42,876 nt of DNA from Flavobacteriaceae bacterium (GCA_003564185.1 PXFS01000025.1:1-42876), one strand, 5' to 3'. Numbered from the stretch's first letter, positions 29,594 through 39,348 are shown. The notes: generated by a model from the letters alone, not told the origin. Made by a program: numbers and translations.

Positions 29594-29968
29594 ATGTATG
29601 CGAACAATTATATAACCCTAGTTTTAGGAGCTTCAAATAAAAGTCACAGATATTCAAAAATGGCATTAGAATTACTTCAAAAGAAAGGCATTAAGGTTGT
29701 AGCGATTGGAAGTTCTGAGTCAAAAGTTGGTGAAGTTAAAATTCAAAAGTATATACCAAAAGACCTACATTATATAGATACTGTAAGCATTTATTTAAAC
29801 TCTTCCAAACTTCAACAGTATAAAGGTACAATTATAAAATTAAATCCTCGTAGAGTTATTTTCAACCCAGGAGTGAATGATCCAGAATTTCAGATAGAAT
29901 TAAGTAAAAATGGAATTGAAGTTTTAAACGCTTGTACGCTGGTGATGCTCCAAACTAATCAATACTAA
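29594..29968 (+). CDS. CoA-binding (Rossmann) domain protein
   Basis: A 124-residue single-domain protein of the CoA_binding_2 type. It has the nucleotide-binding start ITLVLGASNKSHRYSKMALE, the GIKVVAIGSS strand, the RVIFNPGVND loop and the standard end IEVLNACTLVML. Such proteins bind CoA or a similar nucleotide in the cytoplasm; the role is unknown. The last 45 bases overlap the 3' end of the convergent symporter gene. Confidence 0.85.
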   Translation: MYANNYITLVLGASNKSHRYSKMALELLQKKGIKVVAIGSSESKVGEVKIQKYIPKDLHYIDTVSIYLNSSKLQQYKGTIIKLNPRRVIFNPGVNDPEFQIELSKNGIEVLNACTLVMLQTNQY

Positions 29969-31384
29969 TCCAAAAGCACATAATAATGCATTAATAATTA
30001 AAACAAAAAAGCCAAATTCAAAACCAAAAAATGTCTTCGTCAAAAAGCTGATTAAAAAGGTAAGTACTGGAGCTAATACAGCTATAATTGGTATAAATTG
30101 ATCTCTTGGTTTTAGCTTAGTAAACATTCCAATACAAAATAAAGCCAGTAATGGGCCGTAAGTGTATCCAGCAAATTCAAATAATTTAATAATAACACTT
30201 TCGTCTTTAATGGCATACCTAAAAAGCAACATAACTCCAATAAAAACAAGCGATATGCATACATGAATTACCTTTCTGTAAAAAATTTGTTTTTTCTCTT
30301 CAACCTTAGTCTCTATTGCAAAAATATCTATACTAAATGAGGTAGTAAGTGAAGTTAAAGCAGAATCAGCACTTGAATAAGCAGCGGCAATTAAACCTAA
30401 TATAAAAAATACAGCCACTGAAAAACCTAAGTTTCCACTTGCTGCAATAGTTGGAAATAGCTCGTCTTTTTTTGCAGTGATTTCATAGGCACTTGCATAA
30501 TCAATTAAAAGTAAGCCTAAGCCTAAAAATAAAAAATTGACTATAGTTAGTGTAAGTGTAAACCAAAAGATATTTTTTTGAGCTTCACCAAGGTTTTTGC
30601 AGGTTAGGTTTTTTTGCATCATGTCTTGATCTAAACCTGTCATAACAATAGCAATAAAGGCACCTGATATAAACTGTTTCCAAAAATAATTTGGGCTATT
30701 AATGTCGTCAATAAAAAAAATTTGAAAGTGTTCATGGTTACCGAGATAGGAAAATAGATTCTTTGCATTCACACCTAAGTCTGAACTAATGAAGTAAATA
30801 CTCACCCCGAGAGCTAATAACATAAATAAAGTTTGTAAGCTGTCCGTCCATACAATCGTTTTAATGCCGCTTTTAAAAGTGTATAGCCAAATTAAAAAAA
30901 CAGTTACACTTACAGTGAGATAAAACGGAACTTGAAGCTGATCAAAAACAAGTAATTGCAATACATTAGCTACAAGAAAAAGCCTAAAACTAGCACCAAT
31001 TAATTTTGATAAAATAAAAAACCATGCCCCTGTTTTGTATGCATAGTTACCAAAACGAGCCCCTAAATAGGTGTAAATAGAGGTCAAATTTAGACGATAA
31101 TACAACGGAAGTAATACTAAACTGATTACTGCATAACCAATTGTATAACCCAAAACAACTTGAAAATAGCTAAATTGATCAAATTCTACAGTACCAGGAA
31201 TAGAAATAAAAGTTACCCCACTTAAAGAAGCTCCTATCATTCCAAAAGCTACTAGATACCATGGTGATTTACGATTGGCTTTGAAAAACTCTTCGTTACT
31301 ACCAGATTGATTGGTGAAATAAGAGATTAAAATTAAGACCACAAAGTAAGCTATGATTAAAAATATAATTTGAAATGGAGTCAT
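29924..31384 (-). CDS. Sodium:solute symporter family (SSS) transporter
   Basis: A 486-residue inner-membrane protein with about 13 hydrophobic segments and the family layout: an N-terminal TM, then SPWYLVAFGMIGASLSGVTF in the conserved TM1-TM2 region, GYTIGYAVISLVLLPLYYRL, and TSLTTSFSIDIF near TM8-TM9, a typical Na+-site region. It probably couples Na+ entry to uptake of a small solute, which cannot be named. Its stop TAA at 29926-29924 lies inside the end of the CoA-binding gene. It diverges from the T9SS BNR protein with an 82-base gap carrying two promoter boxes. Confidence 0.87.
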   Translation of the reverse strand: MTPFQIIFLIIAYFVVLILISYFTNQSGSNEEFFKANRKSPWYLVAFGMIGASLSGVTFISIPGTVEFDQFSYFQVVLGYTIGYAVISLVLLPLYYRLNLTSIYTYLGARFGNYAYKTGAWFFILSKLIGASFRLFLVANVLQLLVFDQLQVPFYLTVSVTVFLIWLYTFKSGIKTIVWTDSLQTLFMLLALGVSIYFISSDLGVNAKNLFSYLGNHEHFQIFFIDDINSPNYFWKQFISGAFIAIVMTGLDQDMMQKNLTCKNLGEAQKNIFWFTLTLTIVNFLFLGLGLLLIDYASAYEITAKKDELFPTIAASGNLGFSVAVFFILGLIAAAYSSADSALTSLTTSFSIDIFAIETKVEEKKQIFYRKVIHVCISLVFIGVMLLFRYAIKDESVIIKLFEFAGYTYGPLLALFCIGMFTKLKPRDQFIPIIAVLAPVLTFLISFLTKTFFGFEFGFFVLIINALLCAFGLVLISLEHHQRTSV

Positions 31385-31402
31385 ACCTTTATTTTACAAG
31401 GA

Positions 31403-31410
31403 CAAAAGTA
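31403..31410 (-). promoter_or_regulatory. -7 box of the symporter gene
   Basis: On the minus strand this reads TACTTTTG, a full TAnnTTTG match 18 bases before the start codon. It is mirrored by the identical box at 31443-31450 on the other strand. Confidence 0.55.
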
Positions 31411-31442
31411 GAAATATAGTTTCGTAAAAATCCAAAAATATG

Positions 31443-31450
31443 TACTTTTG
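31443..31450 (+). promoter_or_regulatory. -7 box of the BNR/T9SS protein gene
   Basis: TACTTTTG matches TAnnTTTG, 16 bases before ATG 31467. Confidence 0.6.
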
Positions 31451-31466
31451 AATAAAATCAATTTGA

Positions 31467-33962
31467 ATGTTTAAAAATTATCTTATTGTTTGTTTATTAC
31501 TTGTAATCACTTTGAGTTATAGTGTTTATTCTCAGGAATATAAATTAATGATAGAATCTGGAGACTATAAAGTTGAAGAGATTCAAGCCGAAGCTGAACG
31601 TTATTTTGAGGATATGCATAAAGGAAGAGGTAGTGGATATAAACAATATAAGCGATGGGAATACATGGCTTTGAGAATGATGGATTCAGAAGGCTACTTG
31701 AAATCTGAAGACTTTTATGTAAGAGAGTTAGAAAAGTTTAATAGTCAGTTTTTACAAAATTCAACTTCTACGTATGCTTCACAAGATGAATGGCAAGAAC
31801 TTGGGCCATTTGATTATAATGCAACAACCGGTTGGAATCCAGGAATTGGAAGAGTCACCGCTTTTAGTATAGATGCAGCGGATGAAAATCATATTATAGT
31901 TGGTGCTAATACTGGAGGAGTTTGGAGAACTCTAGACGGCGGCCAAAGCTGGGTGCCATTAAATGACTATTTTTCAAATATGCATGTTTTTTCAACGGCT
32001 ATGCATCCATCAAATAGTTCAACTTATTACTTTGGTTCTAATGGTGGAAGAATCTATAAATCGACTAATCAAGGTGAAACATGGACACAGATTGGTTCTG
32101 CTGGTAGCTCATTGGTGAACAAGATTCTCATACACCCAAATAGTCCAGATATTATGTTTGCAACATCAGAAAACTCTGGAATTTATAGATCCTCAGATGG
32201 AGGTGAAACTTGGGTTAAAAAAACTTCAGATAATAGAGGGTACGATATACAGTTTGCTCCAAATGATGCCTCTACAGTTTATATTTCAGGAAGTGGTGTA
32301 CACAAATCAACCAACCATGGTTTGAGCTTTACTACAATAAGTGGTTTTGATATAGGTCCTAAGATGATTGGTATTTCTTCAGATGATCCAGATAGGATTT
32401 ATATTCTTGAAGCTGATGCAAATATTTTTGGAGCCCTATACAAATCAGATAATGCTGGAGATAGTTTTACAAAACTTTCGGTACACGATGATAAAAATTA
32501 CTTTGGTTATAGTACAACTGCCAGTGATGATTTAGGTCAAGCTCCAAGAGATATGGCTATTGCAGTAAACCCAAATAATAAAGATGAGGTGCACATTGCG
32601 GGAATAAATGCTTGGCGTTCAATGGATGGTGGTCTAACTTTCTTACCTACATCAGACTGGGTTCCTGCTAATGCTGCTAATGCAGGTCTTGGTTATTGTC
32701 ACGCAGATGTGGATATCATGGAATTTTATGATGATGTTTTATATGTGGGTACAGATGGTGGCTTTTTTAAAGTAGAAGATTCAGAAAATATATCGGCTTC
32801 TTATTTTACAGACCTCTCTCAAGATTTAGGAATTCGTCAATTTTATAGAATTGGTGTTGCACAAACTCAAGAGACATTGGTTTCCGGAGGATCTCAAGAC
32901 AACGGTACATCGATTTACAACGGTGAAAATGAAATGTGGATTGATTGGTTAGGAGCTGATGGAATGGAAACTTTTTACGATAAAGATAATCCCGATGTTG
33001 TCTATGGTACAACTCAATTTGGTGGATTGTTTAAATCTATAGATAATGGCCAAAGTTTAGCAAACATAAACTCTCCTAACGGCTCTGGTAATTGGGTTAC
33101 CCCTTTTACTCAGCATCCTACAGACGAAAACACTATTTTTGTAGGATACAATCAGATTTTTAAATCTGAAAATGGAGGTTTAAGTTGGGACAGTTATTCA
33201 CCTACCTATCCTTTTAATCTTGACCATATTGAAATTGCACCTTCCAATCCAAGTTTTGTTTATGCTGCTTATGGTAATACAATGATTAAAACAACAATAA
33301 ATGGAATAGGATGGTCAACAGTTACTTCTAGTTTAGGTTTTATTAATTCCATTGCTGTTCACCCTCATGATCAAAATAAATTAGCAGTGGCTACTAACGC
33401 TAATTCTAAAGTTTTTATTTCTGAAGATGGAGGTGCTAATTGGGAGTCATTGCAACTTAACTTACCTGATTTTCAGGCATTAGATGTGGTATGGGATAAT
33501 ACGGATAAAAACGGTCTATACTTAGGAATGAATTACGGTGTTTATTACATTAATGATGATCTACAGGAATGGATACCTTACAACACCAATCTTCCAAATG
33601 TAATAATTAATGACTTAGAAATTAATTTTGAACAAAATAAAATTTATGCGGGCACCTATGGTAGAGGGTTATGGGTTTCTGATTTGTATGAAACTACATT
33701 TTCATCACAATATTTTTCAAAATTAGAAGAATTTACAATGTATCCAAATCCAGCAAATTCTATGGTTAATCTTCATCTTGACTTTGATGGACTTTCATAC
33801 ATACAAATATATAATCAAAGCGGAAAACTTCTAGTTGATAAAAAAGAAGTTGACTTAAGAAACGAATTTCGCATTGATGTAACAAATTTATCTCCTGGTA
33901 TATATTTTGTGAAAGTTGCAAATTCAGTTGGAAGTAGTACTAAGAAATTAATAATTGAATAG
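31467..33962 (+). CDS. Secreted BNR/VPS10-like propeller protein with T9SS sorting signal
   Basis: An 831-residue protein with signal peptide ([23 protein letters not shown]). The body has repeated BNR/Asp-box motifs of the form SxDGGxTW ([45 protein letters not shown]) spread over about residues 150-720, as in VPS10/sortilin-like propellers. The C-terminal T9SS type A sorting domain (about 752-831) begins [12 protein letters not shown] and ends SSTKKLIIE. It is likely displayed on or released from the cell surface; no sialidase or other catalytic signature is evident. Its stop overlaps the GTG start of recR by one base (TAGTG), so the two are probably translationally coupled. Confidence 0.83.
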   Translation: MFKNYLIVCLLLVITLSYSVYSQEYKLMIESGDYKVEEIQAEAERYFEDMHKGRGSGYKQYKRWEYMALRMMDSEGYLKSEDFYVRELEKFNSQFLQNSTSTYASQDEWQELGPFDYNATTGWNPGIGRVTAFSIDAADENHIIVGANTGGVWRTLDGGQSWVPLNDYFSNMHVFSTAMHPSNSSTYYFGSNGGRIYKSTNQGETWTQIGSAGSSLVNKILIHPNSPDIMFATSENSGIYRSSDGGETWVKKTSDNRGYDIQFAPNDASTVYISGSGVHKSTNHGLSFTTISGFDIGPKMIGISSDDPDRIYILEADANIFGALYKSDNAGDSFTKLSVHDDKNYFGYSTTASDDLGQAPRDMAIAVNPNNKDEVHIAGINAWRSMDGGLTFLPTSDWVPANAANAGLGYCHADVDIMEFYDDVLYVGTDGGFFKVEDSENISASYFTDLSQDLGIRQFYRIGVAQTQETLVSGGSQDNGTSIYNGENEMWIDWLGADGMETFYDKDNPDVVYGTTQFGGLFKSIDNGQSLANINSPNGSGNWVTPFTQHPTDENTIFVGYNQIFKSENGGLSWDSYSPTYPFNLDHIEIAPSNPSFVYAAYGNTMIKTTINGIGWSTVTSSLGFINSIAVHPHDQNKLAVATNANSKVFISEDGGANWESLQLNLPDFQALDVVWDNTDKNGLYLGMNYGVYYINDDLQEWIPYNTNLPNVIINDLEINFEQNKIYAGTYGRGLWVSDLYETTFSSQYFSKLEEFTMYPNPANSMVNLHLDFDGLSYIQIYNQSGKLLVDKKEVDLRNEFRIDVTNLSPGIYFVKVANSVGSSTKKLIIE

Positions 33963-34579
33963 TGGATTTTTCATCAAAAATCTTAGAAAGGGCAGTAGAA
34001 GAAGTAGCACTTCTTCCTGGAATAGGCAAGCGTACTGCACTTCGTTTAGTACTTCACTTATTAGATCAGCCCTCAGACAGAACAACTAATTTAGCCTCTG
34101 CACTTGTTGATTTAAAGATGAAAATTAAGCATTGCAAAAAATGTCATAATATTAGTGATTCTGAGATATGCGAGATTTGTGCAGATTCAAGAAGAGATCA
34201 CTCTTTATTGTGCGTAGTTGAAGATATAAGAGATGTAATGGCAATTGAAAACACACAACAGTACACTGGAGTCTATCATGTTCTTGGCGGAAAAATCAAT
34301 CCAATGGAAGGAGTAGGGCCAAGTGATTTAACAATAGATTCCTTGGTAGAGAAAATAAATTCAAAAACAGTAAATGAGTTGATTTTTGCGCTAAGTAGTA
34401 CCATGGAGGGAGATACTACCAACTATTATATTTACAAACAAATTCAAGGCTCATCAGTAAAAATTTCTACCATTGCAAGAGGTATTGCTGTGGGAGATGA
34501 ACTGGAATATGCAGATCAAATCAGCTTGGGGAGAAGTATAGTGCAGAGAGTACCCTTCGAAAACTCATTGAAAAATTAA
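33962..34579 (+). CDS. recR: Recombination protein RecR
   Basis: A 205-residue RecFOR-pathway protein that helps load RecA at gaps. A helix-hairpin-helix ([14 protein letters not shown], residues about 16-29) is followed by a C4 zinc finger (Cys58, Cys61, Cys70, Cys73) and a Toprim domain ([30 protein letters not shown]). The C-terminal Walker-like [14 protein letters not shown] is present. The start is GTG at 33962, overlapping the preceding stop by one base. A glycosyltransferase follows 2 bases later, suggesting one transcript. Confidence 0.95.
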   Translation: MDFSSKILERAVEEVALLPGIGKRTALRLVLHLLDQPSDRTTNLASALVDLKMKIKHCKKCHNISDSEICEICADSRRDHSLLCVVEDIRDVMAIENTQQYTGVYHVLGGKINPMEGVGPSDLTIDSLVEKINSKTVNELIFALSSTMEGDTTNYYIYKQIQGSSVKISTIARGIAVGDELEYADQISLGRSIVQRVPFENSLKN

Positions 34580-34581
34580 AT

Positions 34582-35715
34582 TTGGACTTATCAATAATCA
34601 TATTAACCTATAAAGTTCCTAAGTACTTATATTTATGTTTGAGCTCTGTTATAGATGCAATAAAGGATGTAGAAGCTGAAGTTATAGTGGTTAATAACGA
34701 CCAAGACTCTGCCACTAAACGTTTAATAAAAAAACATTTCCCATCAGTTCAATACATCGGAAATAAAAAAAATATTGGCTTTTCTGCAGGTAATAATGTG
34801 GGAATAAAAAGAGCTAAAGGAAATTATATCTGTTTGCTTAATCCAGATACTGTTGTAGGAAAAAATGCTTTTAAAAACCTGCTAGAAAAAGCTAATTCTC
34901 TTCCTGATTTAGGCGCAATTGGACCTTACCTTATGGATGGTACAGGCCACTTCCTTCCAGAAAGTAAAAGAAATACACCAACTCCAAAAGTGGTTTTAAG
35001 TAAGCTTCTTGGTAATGATAAGACCTACTATCCTGAAGAAATTCCAGCAAAAGCTTTTAGTGAAGTGGAGGTTTTGGTTGGGGCATTTATACTAATGAAA
35101 AAAGATAGGTACTGGGAAGTTGGAGGTCTAGATGAAACTTATTTTATGTATGGAGAAGACATAGATTTAAGCTATTCCTTTTTAAAACATAGTTATAAAA
35201 ATTATTATCTAGGAAGAGAAAATGTAATTCATTTTAAAGGCGAAAGTACCATCAAAAATAAGGTATACGTAAATCGATTTTACAATGCAATGCTAATTTT
35301 TTATAATAAGCACTTCAACCAATCTAAGATTTTATCTATACTAGCTAAAATGATGCTAACTATAATTAAAATTATAGCCATCTTGAAAGTTAGAAAGCAC
35401 ATTCAAAAAAATGATATAGACATTCAACATCTTGTTTTTGTTGATTGTGAAGGAGATTTGTGTAACGCCCTTTCAGCCCACCAGAATTTTAAAAAAGCCC
35501 AAATACACAAAATGAATTGTGCTGAGGCAATAAAATTTAAGAAAAAAAACAGCCTGTTTATTCTTGATGCAAATCAACTTTCTTATCAGCAAATTATTGA
35601 TGTAATGTTAAATAATCATCAACATGGTTTGTATTATAGAATTCGCCCTAGAGGAGCTACTTACATTCTTGGAAGCGATTCAAGTTACATTCAAGGTGAA
35701 ATAATTGAATTTTAA
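34582..35715 (+). CDS. Family 2 glycosyltransferase with extra C-terminal domain
   Basis: A 377-residue protein with an N-terminal GT2 domain (about 1-245): SIIILTYKVPKYLYLCLSSV, VIVVNNDQDS, IGFSAGNNVGI, the metal-site LNPDTV (Asp89) and GGLDETYFMYGEDIDLSYSF with Glu192-Asp193. This resembles rhamnosyl- and O-antigen-type transferases. A hydrophobic helix (about 251-270) and a C-terminal domain of about 95 residues follow (LVFVDCEGDLCNALSAHQNF to GEIIEF), which recalls the cytoplasmic Rossmann-like part of some sugar-phosphate transferases; its function is unknown. The start is TTG 34582, as no ATG is available. It follows recR by 2 bases. Confidence 0.82.
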   Translation: MDLSIIILTYKVPKYLYLCLSSVIDAIKDVEAEVIVVNNDQDSATKRLIKKHFPSVQYIGNKKNIGFSAGNNVGIKRAKGNYICLLNPDTVVGKNAFKNLLEKANSLPDLGAIGPYLMDGTGHFLPESKRNTPTPKVVLSKLLGNDKTYYPEEIPAKAFSEVEVLVGAFILMKKDRYWEVGGLDETYFMYGEDIDLSYSFLKHSYKNYYLGRENVIHFKGESTIKNKVYVNRFYNAMLIFYNKHFNQSKILSILAKMMLTIIKIIAILKVRKHIQKNDIDIQHLVFVDCEGDLCNALSAHQNFKKAQIHKMNCAEAIKFKKKNSLFILDANQLSYQQIIDVMLNNHQHGLYYRIRPRGATYILGSDSSYIQGEIIEF

Positions 35716-35798
35716 CTTTTGAAAATAATTAAGTAAAAGTAGGTCAAAATTTAGTAAATTCGCAATCTGAATTGAAAAATAACCTTTGAGGTACAGAT

Positions 35799-37139
35799 AT
35801 GGCAAAATTTGAATTAAAATTACCCAAAATGGGTGAAAGTGTTGCAGAAGCTACAATCACTAATTGGTTAAAAGAAATAGGTGATCAAATTGAAGCTGAT
35901 GAACCAGTTTTAGAAATTGCAACTGATAAAGTTGACTCAGAAGTTCCAAGTGAAGTTGACGGTAAGCTTGTGGAAAAATTTTTTGAAGTTGACGATGTTG
36001 TAAAAGTTGGGGAAGTTATTGCCATTATTGAGACAGATGCTGAAGAGGTAGAAGATAAAGACTCACAATCTGAGGTTGAAGATGAAAAAGTTGAATCAGT
36101 TGAGGAAAAAGCCAACGCTTTAGTTACTCAAGCAAAATCAACCATTCAAACTCAAGATTTTTCAAATTCAGATAGGTTTTATTCTCCGCTTGTTAAAAAC
36201 ATTGCCAAAGAAGAGGGAGTTAGTCTTGAGGAACTTGAAAGCATTGAAGGTACTGGGCTTGACGGAAGAGTCACTAAGGATGATATGTTAACTTATGTTG
36301 AGCAACGCAAACAAGGAAAAGGCTCATTTGCAAGTCCCACTAAGGAAAAATCAGTACAGCAGTCTGCCGTTACCACAGCTCAACAAAAGCCACAGCCTAA
36401 ACAAGTTTCTGCACCAGTTCATGTAAATGCTGAGGATGAAATCATTGAAATGTCTAGAATGGGGAAACTGATTTCTCATCACATGGTACAAAGTGTGCAA
36501 ACATCAGCTCATGTTCAGTCTTTTATTGAAGCAGATGTAACAAAAATTTGGAATTGGAGAAAAAAACATAAAGCCTCATTTGAAAAAAGAGAAGGTGAGA
36601 AGTTAACATTTACACCTATTTTCATGGAGGCTGTTGCAAAATCTATCAAGGACTTTCCTATGATTAATATCTCAGTAGATGGTGATAAGGTAATTAAACG
36701 TAAAAACATTAATTTGGGAATGGCTGCAGCTCTACCAGACGGAAATTTAATTGTTCCTGTAATAAAAAATGCAGATCAGTTAAACCTTCTTGGAATGGCA
36801 AAAAAAGTAAATGATTTAGCAGGTCGTGCCAGAATAGGAAAACTGCAACCTGATGAAACTCAAGGTGGAACTTATACTGTAACAAATGTTGGTACGTTCG
36901 GAAGTATTATGGGAACGCCTATTATCAACCAGCCTCAAGTGGGTATATTAGCACTTGGTGCAATAAGAAAAGTTCCTGCTGTGATTGAAACTCCAGAGGG
37001 CGACTTCATTGGAATTCGTTATAAGATGTTTTTATCACATTCTTATGATCATAGGGTGGTTAATGGAGCACTTGGAGGTCAATTCGTACAACGTGTTGCG
37101 CAGTACTTAGAAAATTTTGATGAGAATAAAGAAATTTAA
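35799..37139 (+). CDS. 2-oxoacid dehydrogenase E2 (dihydrolipoamide acyltransferase)
   Basis: A 446-residue E2 subunit, forming the acyl-transfer core of a 2-oxoacid dehydrogenase complex, probably branched-chain or 2-oxoglutarate type. Order: lipoyl domain with lipoyl-lysine Lys44 (EIATDKVDSEVPSEV), acidic linker, E3/E1-binding domain (about 140-185, FYSPLVKNIAKEEGVSLEE), linker, and catalytic domain to the end. The active-site motif is SYDHRVVNG, so the catalytic His418 is present, but the Asp of the usual HxxxD is Asn422. No E1 or E3 gene is adjacent. It sits 83 bases after the glycosyltransferase and is followed by a terminator. Confidence 0.88.
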   Translation: MAKFELKLPKMGESVAEATITNWLKEIGDQIEADEPVLEIATDKVDSEVPSEVDGKLVEKFFEVDDVVKVGEVIAIIETDAEEVEDKDSQSEVEDEKVESVEEKANALVTQAKSTIQTQDFSNSDRFYSPLVKNIAKEEGVSLEELESIEGTGLDGRVTKDDMLTYVEQRKQGKGSFASPTKEKSVQQSAVTTAQQKPQPKQVSAPVHVNAEDEIIEMSRMGKLISHHMVQSVQTSAHVQSFIEADVTKIWNWRKKHKASFEKREGEKLTFTPIFMEAVAKSIKDFPMINISVDGDKVIKRKNINLGMAAALPDGNLIVPVIKNADQLNLLGMAKKVNDLAGRARIGKLQPDETQGGTYTVTNVGTFGSIMGTPIINQPQVGILALGAIRKVPAVIETPEGDFIGIRYKMFLSHSYDHRVVNGALGGQFVQRVAQYLENFDENKEI

Positions 37140-37164
37140 AAGGTAAAGCTATTTATAAATTTTA

Positions 37165-37204
37165 AAAAAAAAGTCAGTTTCAATTTAGAAGCTGACTTTT
37201 TTAA
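37165..37204 (+). terminator. Terminator after the E2 gene
   Basis: The stem AAAAGTCAGTTTC / GAAGCTGACTTTT (one bulged position) has a short loop and is followed by TT, with an A-run before it. Confidence 0.75.
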
Positions 37205-37219
37205 TTAGCTTCAATTAAA

Positions 37220-37241
37220 AAAGCTACCCGAAGGTAGCTTT
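37220..37241. terminator. Second hairpin in the E2-rpsT gap
   Basis: The stem AAAGCTACC / GGTAGCTTT is 9 bp and perfect with a CGAA tetraloop. The tail is only AAATATT, so it is a backup terminator or an RNA 3' end. Confidence 0.45.
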
Positions 37242-37303
37242 AAATATTAACCAAAAAACTTTAACTATGAAACACAAACTTATTAACTAAGATGAATTTG
37301 TAT

Positions 37304-37338
37304 TAAAAAAAATCTGCTTGAAAATTATCCAAGCAGAT
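37304..37338 (-). terminator. Terminator of rpsT
   Basis: On the minus strand ATCTGCTTG / CAAGCAGAT forms a 9-bp stem followed by a T-run (plus-strand A-run from about 37304). Confidence 0.8.
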
Positions 37339-37359
37339 AGACGATTAAAACAACTCAGA

Positions 37360-37611
37360 TTAAAGAGCTGCAACGTGTTTTGCTAGCTGCGACTTTAAGT
37401 TAGCAGCTTTATTATTATGAATAATATTCTTCTTTGCTAATTTATCAACCATAGAAACTACTTTTGGTAACTCTGAAGATGCCTCTTCTTTTGAAGCAAT
37501 AGATTTCAACTTTTTAATAGCGTTTCTAGTTGTTTTATGTTGATATTTGTTACGAAGTCTTTTTGCTTCGTTACTTCTTATTCTTTTTAATGCTGACTTA
37601 TGGTTTGCCAT
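37360..37611 (-). CDS. rpsT: 30S ribosomal protein bS20
   Basis: An 83-residue basic protein that binds the 5' domain of 16S rRNA. The start MANHKSALKRIRSNEAKRLR and the end AANLKSQLAKHVAAL are diagnostic. The frame stays open upstream through both tRNA genes, but the start is set at 37611 by the family N-terminus. It lies downstream of two tandem tRNA-Glu genes and probably shares their transcript. Confidence 0.96.
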   Translation of the reverse strand: MANHKSALKRIRSNEAKRLRNKYQHKTTRNAIKKLKSIASKEEASSELPKVVSMVDKLAKKNIIHNNKAANLKSQLAKHVAAL

Positions 37612-37628
37612 TTTAAATTCTTTTTTTG

Positions 37629-37700
37629 TAGTCCGTAGGGGAATCGAACCCCTGTTACCAGGATGAAAACCTGGCGTCCTAACCACTAGACGAACGGACC
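37629..37700 (-). tRNA. tRNA-Glu (TTC), copy 2 of the tandem pair
   Basis: A 72-nt cloverleaf: acceptor GGTCCGT with ACGGACT plus discriminator A, D-arm TCTAGTGGTTAGGA, anticodon stem CCAGG/CCTGG with loop containing TTC, and T-arm AGGGGTTCGATTCCCCT. The first acceptor pair is G-U. No CCA is encoded. It is identical to 37722-37793. Confidence 0.95.
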
Positions 37701-37721
37701 ATTTTTTTTCCGTTTTTTTTG

Positions 37722-37793
37722 TAGTCCGTAGGGGAATCGAACCCCTGTTACCAGGATGAAAACCTGGCGTCCTAACCACTAGACGAACGGACC
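37722..37793 (-). tRNA. tRNA-Glu (TTC), copy 1 of the tandem pair
   Basis: Identical in sequence to 37629-37700, with a 93-bp repeat period and a T-rich 21-nt spacer. It is the first gene of the tRNA-tRNA-rpsT unit read on the minus strand. Confidence 0.95.
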
Positions 37794-37811
37794 ATTGCTT
37801 ATTTGCGGATG

Positions 37812-37845
37812 CAAAAATAGGTCTTTTTATTTATTACCCAAAATT
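37812..37845 (-). promoter_or_regulatory. Promoter of the tRNA-Glu/rpsT unit
   Basis: Minus-strand TATTTTTG (37819-37812) fits TAnnTTTG. A TTTTGGG element lies about 20 bases upstream in the -33 position. Confidence 0.6.
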
Positions 37846-37869
37846 TTTAAAGAAAAAAGTGCAAAATAA

Positions 37870-39348
37870 TTAATATGCTTTTGCAAACAACACTCTTCCA
37901 TAGGATTTTGCGCCTGTAAGCACGCATTTTCCTTCCTCTTTGATTTGATGGTCAGGTATGCAGCGTATGGTAGCTTTAGTCAATTCCTTTATTTTTTGTT
38001 CTGTTTCTTCAGTACCGTCCCAATGCGCAGATATAAAACCACCTTTATTCTTTAATACATCTTTGAACTCATCAAAGTTATTTACTTCAGTTGTATATGT
38101 TTTTTGAAATTTCAAAGCTTTGTTATACAATGTATCCTGAATTTCACCCATCAAACTCACCACCTTTTCTACTACTTCATTTTGCGAAACAAAGGATTTT
38201 GTCAGATTATCTCTTCTAGCCAATTCAACTGTACCTTTTTCTAAATCTTTTGGTCCTATTGCAATTCGGGTAGGAATTCCTTGTAACTCATATTGAGCAA
38301 ACTTCCATCCAGGTTTGTGCGTATCTCTATCATCATATTTTACCCGAATACCTTTAGCTCTAAATTCACTTATTAACTCATTAGCCACATCACTAATTTG
38401 TTCTAGTTGTTCTTGTTTTCTATATATAGGAACAATTACTACTTGGTATGGAGCAAGTTTTGGTGGTAAAACTAAGCCTTGGTCATCACTATGACTCATT
38501 ATTAATGCACCCATTAAACGTGTAGAAACACCCCAACTTGTTGCCCATACGTATTCTTGTTTCCCTTCTTTTGAGGTGTATTTTACATCAAAAGCTTTAG
38601 CAAAATTTTGCCCTAAAAAGTGCGAAGTTCCAGCTTGAAGTGCTTTTCCGTCTTGCATTAAGGCTTCAATACAATAGGTTTCAACAGCTCCAGCAAATCG
38701 TTCGCTTGGACTTTTCCTTCCTTTCACCACGGGTAAGGCTAAAATGTTCTTCGCAAATTCGGCGTATACTTCATTCATTTTTTCTGCTTCCTCAATAGCC
38801 TCTGCTTTGGTTGCATGAGCGGTGTGGCCTTCTTGCCATAAAAATTCTGCTGTTCTTAGAAATAAACGAGTTCTCATTTCCCAACGGACTACATTTGCCC
38901 ATTGATTTACGAGTATTGGTAAATCTCTATAAGACTGTATCCAATTTTTATATGTACTCCAAATAATGGCTTCTGAGGTAGGTCTCACAATTAATTCTTC
39001 TTCTAATTTAGCTTCTGGGTCAACCATTAATTTTCCCTCTTGGTCAGGATTGTTTTTTAAACGATAGTGAGTGACTACAGCACATTCTTTAGCAAACCCT
39101 TCTGCATTTTTCTCTTCTGCTTCAAATAAATTTTTTGGAACAAACAAAGGGAAGTACGCATTTTGATGTCCAGTTTCTTTAAAACGTCTATCCAATTCAT
39201 TTTGCATTTTTTCCCAAATCGCATAACCGTATGGCTTAATCACCATGCTTCCTCTTACTGCTGAATTTTCAGCCAAATCAGCTTCTACTACTAATTGGTT
39301 ATACCATTTTGAATAATCTTCAGATCTTGGTGTTAACTTTTTACTCAT
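37870..39348 (-). CDS. proS: Prolyl-tRNA synthetase (short, archaeal/eukaryote-like type)
   Basis: Charges tRNA-Pro; 492 residues from ATG 39348. It lacks the INS editing insertion of the long bacterial type. Class II motifs are visible: [18 protein letters not shown], motif 2 [20 protein letters not shown], and [17 protein letters not shown] with [20 protein letters not shown] as motif 3. An anticodon-binding domain ([16 protein letters not shown]) and a C-terminal zinc-type domain ([12 protein letters not shown]) ending in KAY follow. The frame extends to 39399, but [20 protein letters not shown] is the family start. Confidence 0.95.
   Translation of the reverse strand: MSKKLTPRSEDYSKWYNQLVVEADLAENSAVRGSMVIKPYGYAIWEKMQNELDRRFKETGHQNAYFPLFVPKNLFEAEEKNAEGFAKECAVVTHYRLKNNPDQEGKLMVDPEAKLEEELIVRPTSEAIIWSTYKNWIQSYRDLPILVNQWANVVRWEMRTRLFLRTAEFLWQEGHTAHATKAEAIEEAEKMNEVYAEFAKNILALPVVKGRKSPSERFAGAVETYCIEALMQDGKALQAGTSHFLGQNFAKAFDVKYTSKEGKQEYVWATSWGVSTRLMGALIMSHSDDQGLVLPPKLAPYQVVIVPIYRKQEQLEQISDVANELISEFRAKGIRVKYDDRDTHKPGWKFAQYELQGIPTRIAIGPKDLEKGTVELARRDNLTKSFVSQNEVVEKVVSLMGEIQDTLYNKALKFQKTYTTEVNNFDEFKDVLKNKGGFISAHWDGTEETEQKIKELTKATIRCIPDHQIKEEGKCVLTGAKSYGRVLFAKAY

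Noticed and set aside
37612-37779. An N-terminal extension of bS20 reading back through both tRNA genes.
   Set aside because: The added residues are translations of tRNA sequence, repeated because the tRNAs are identical; the family start is at 37611.
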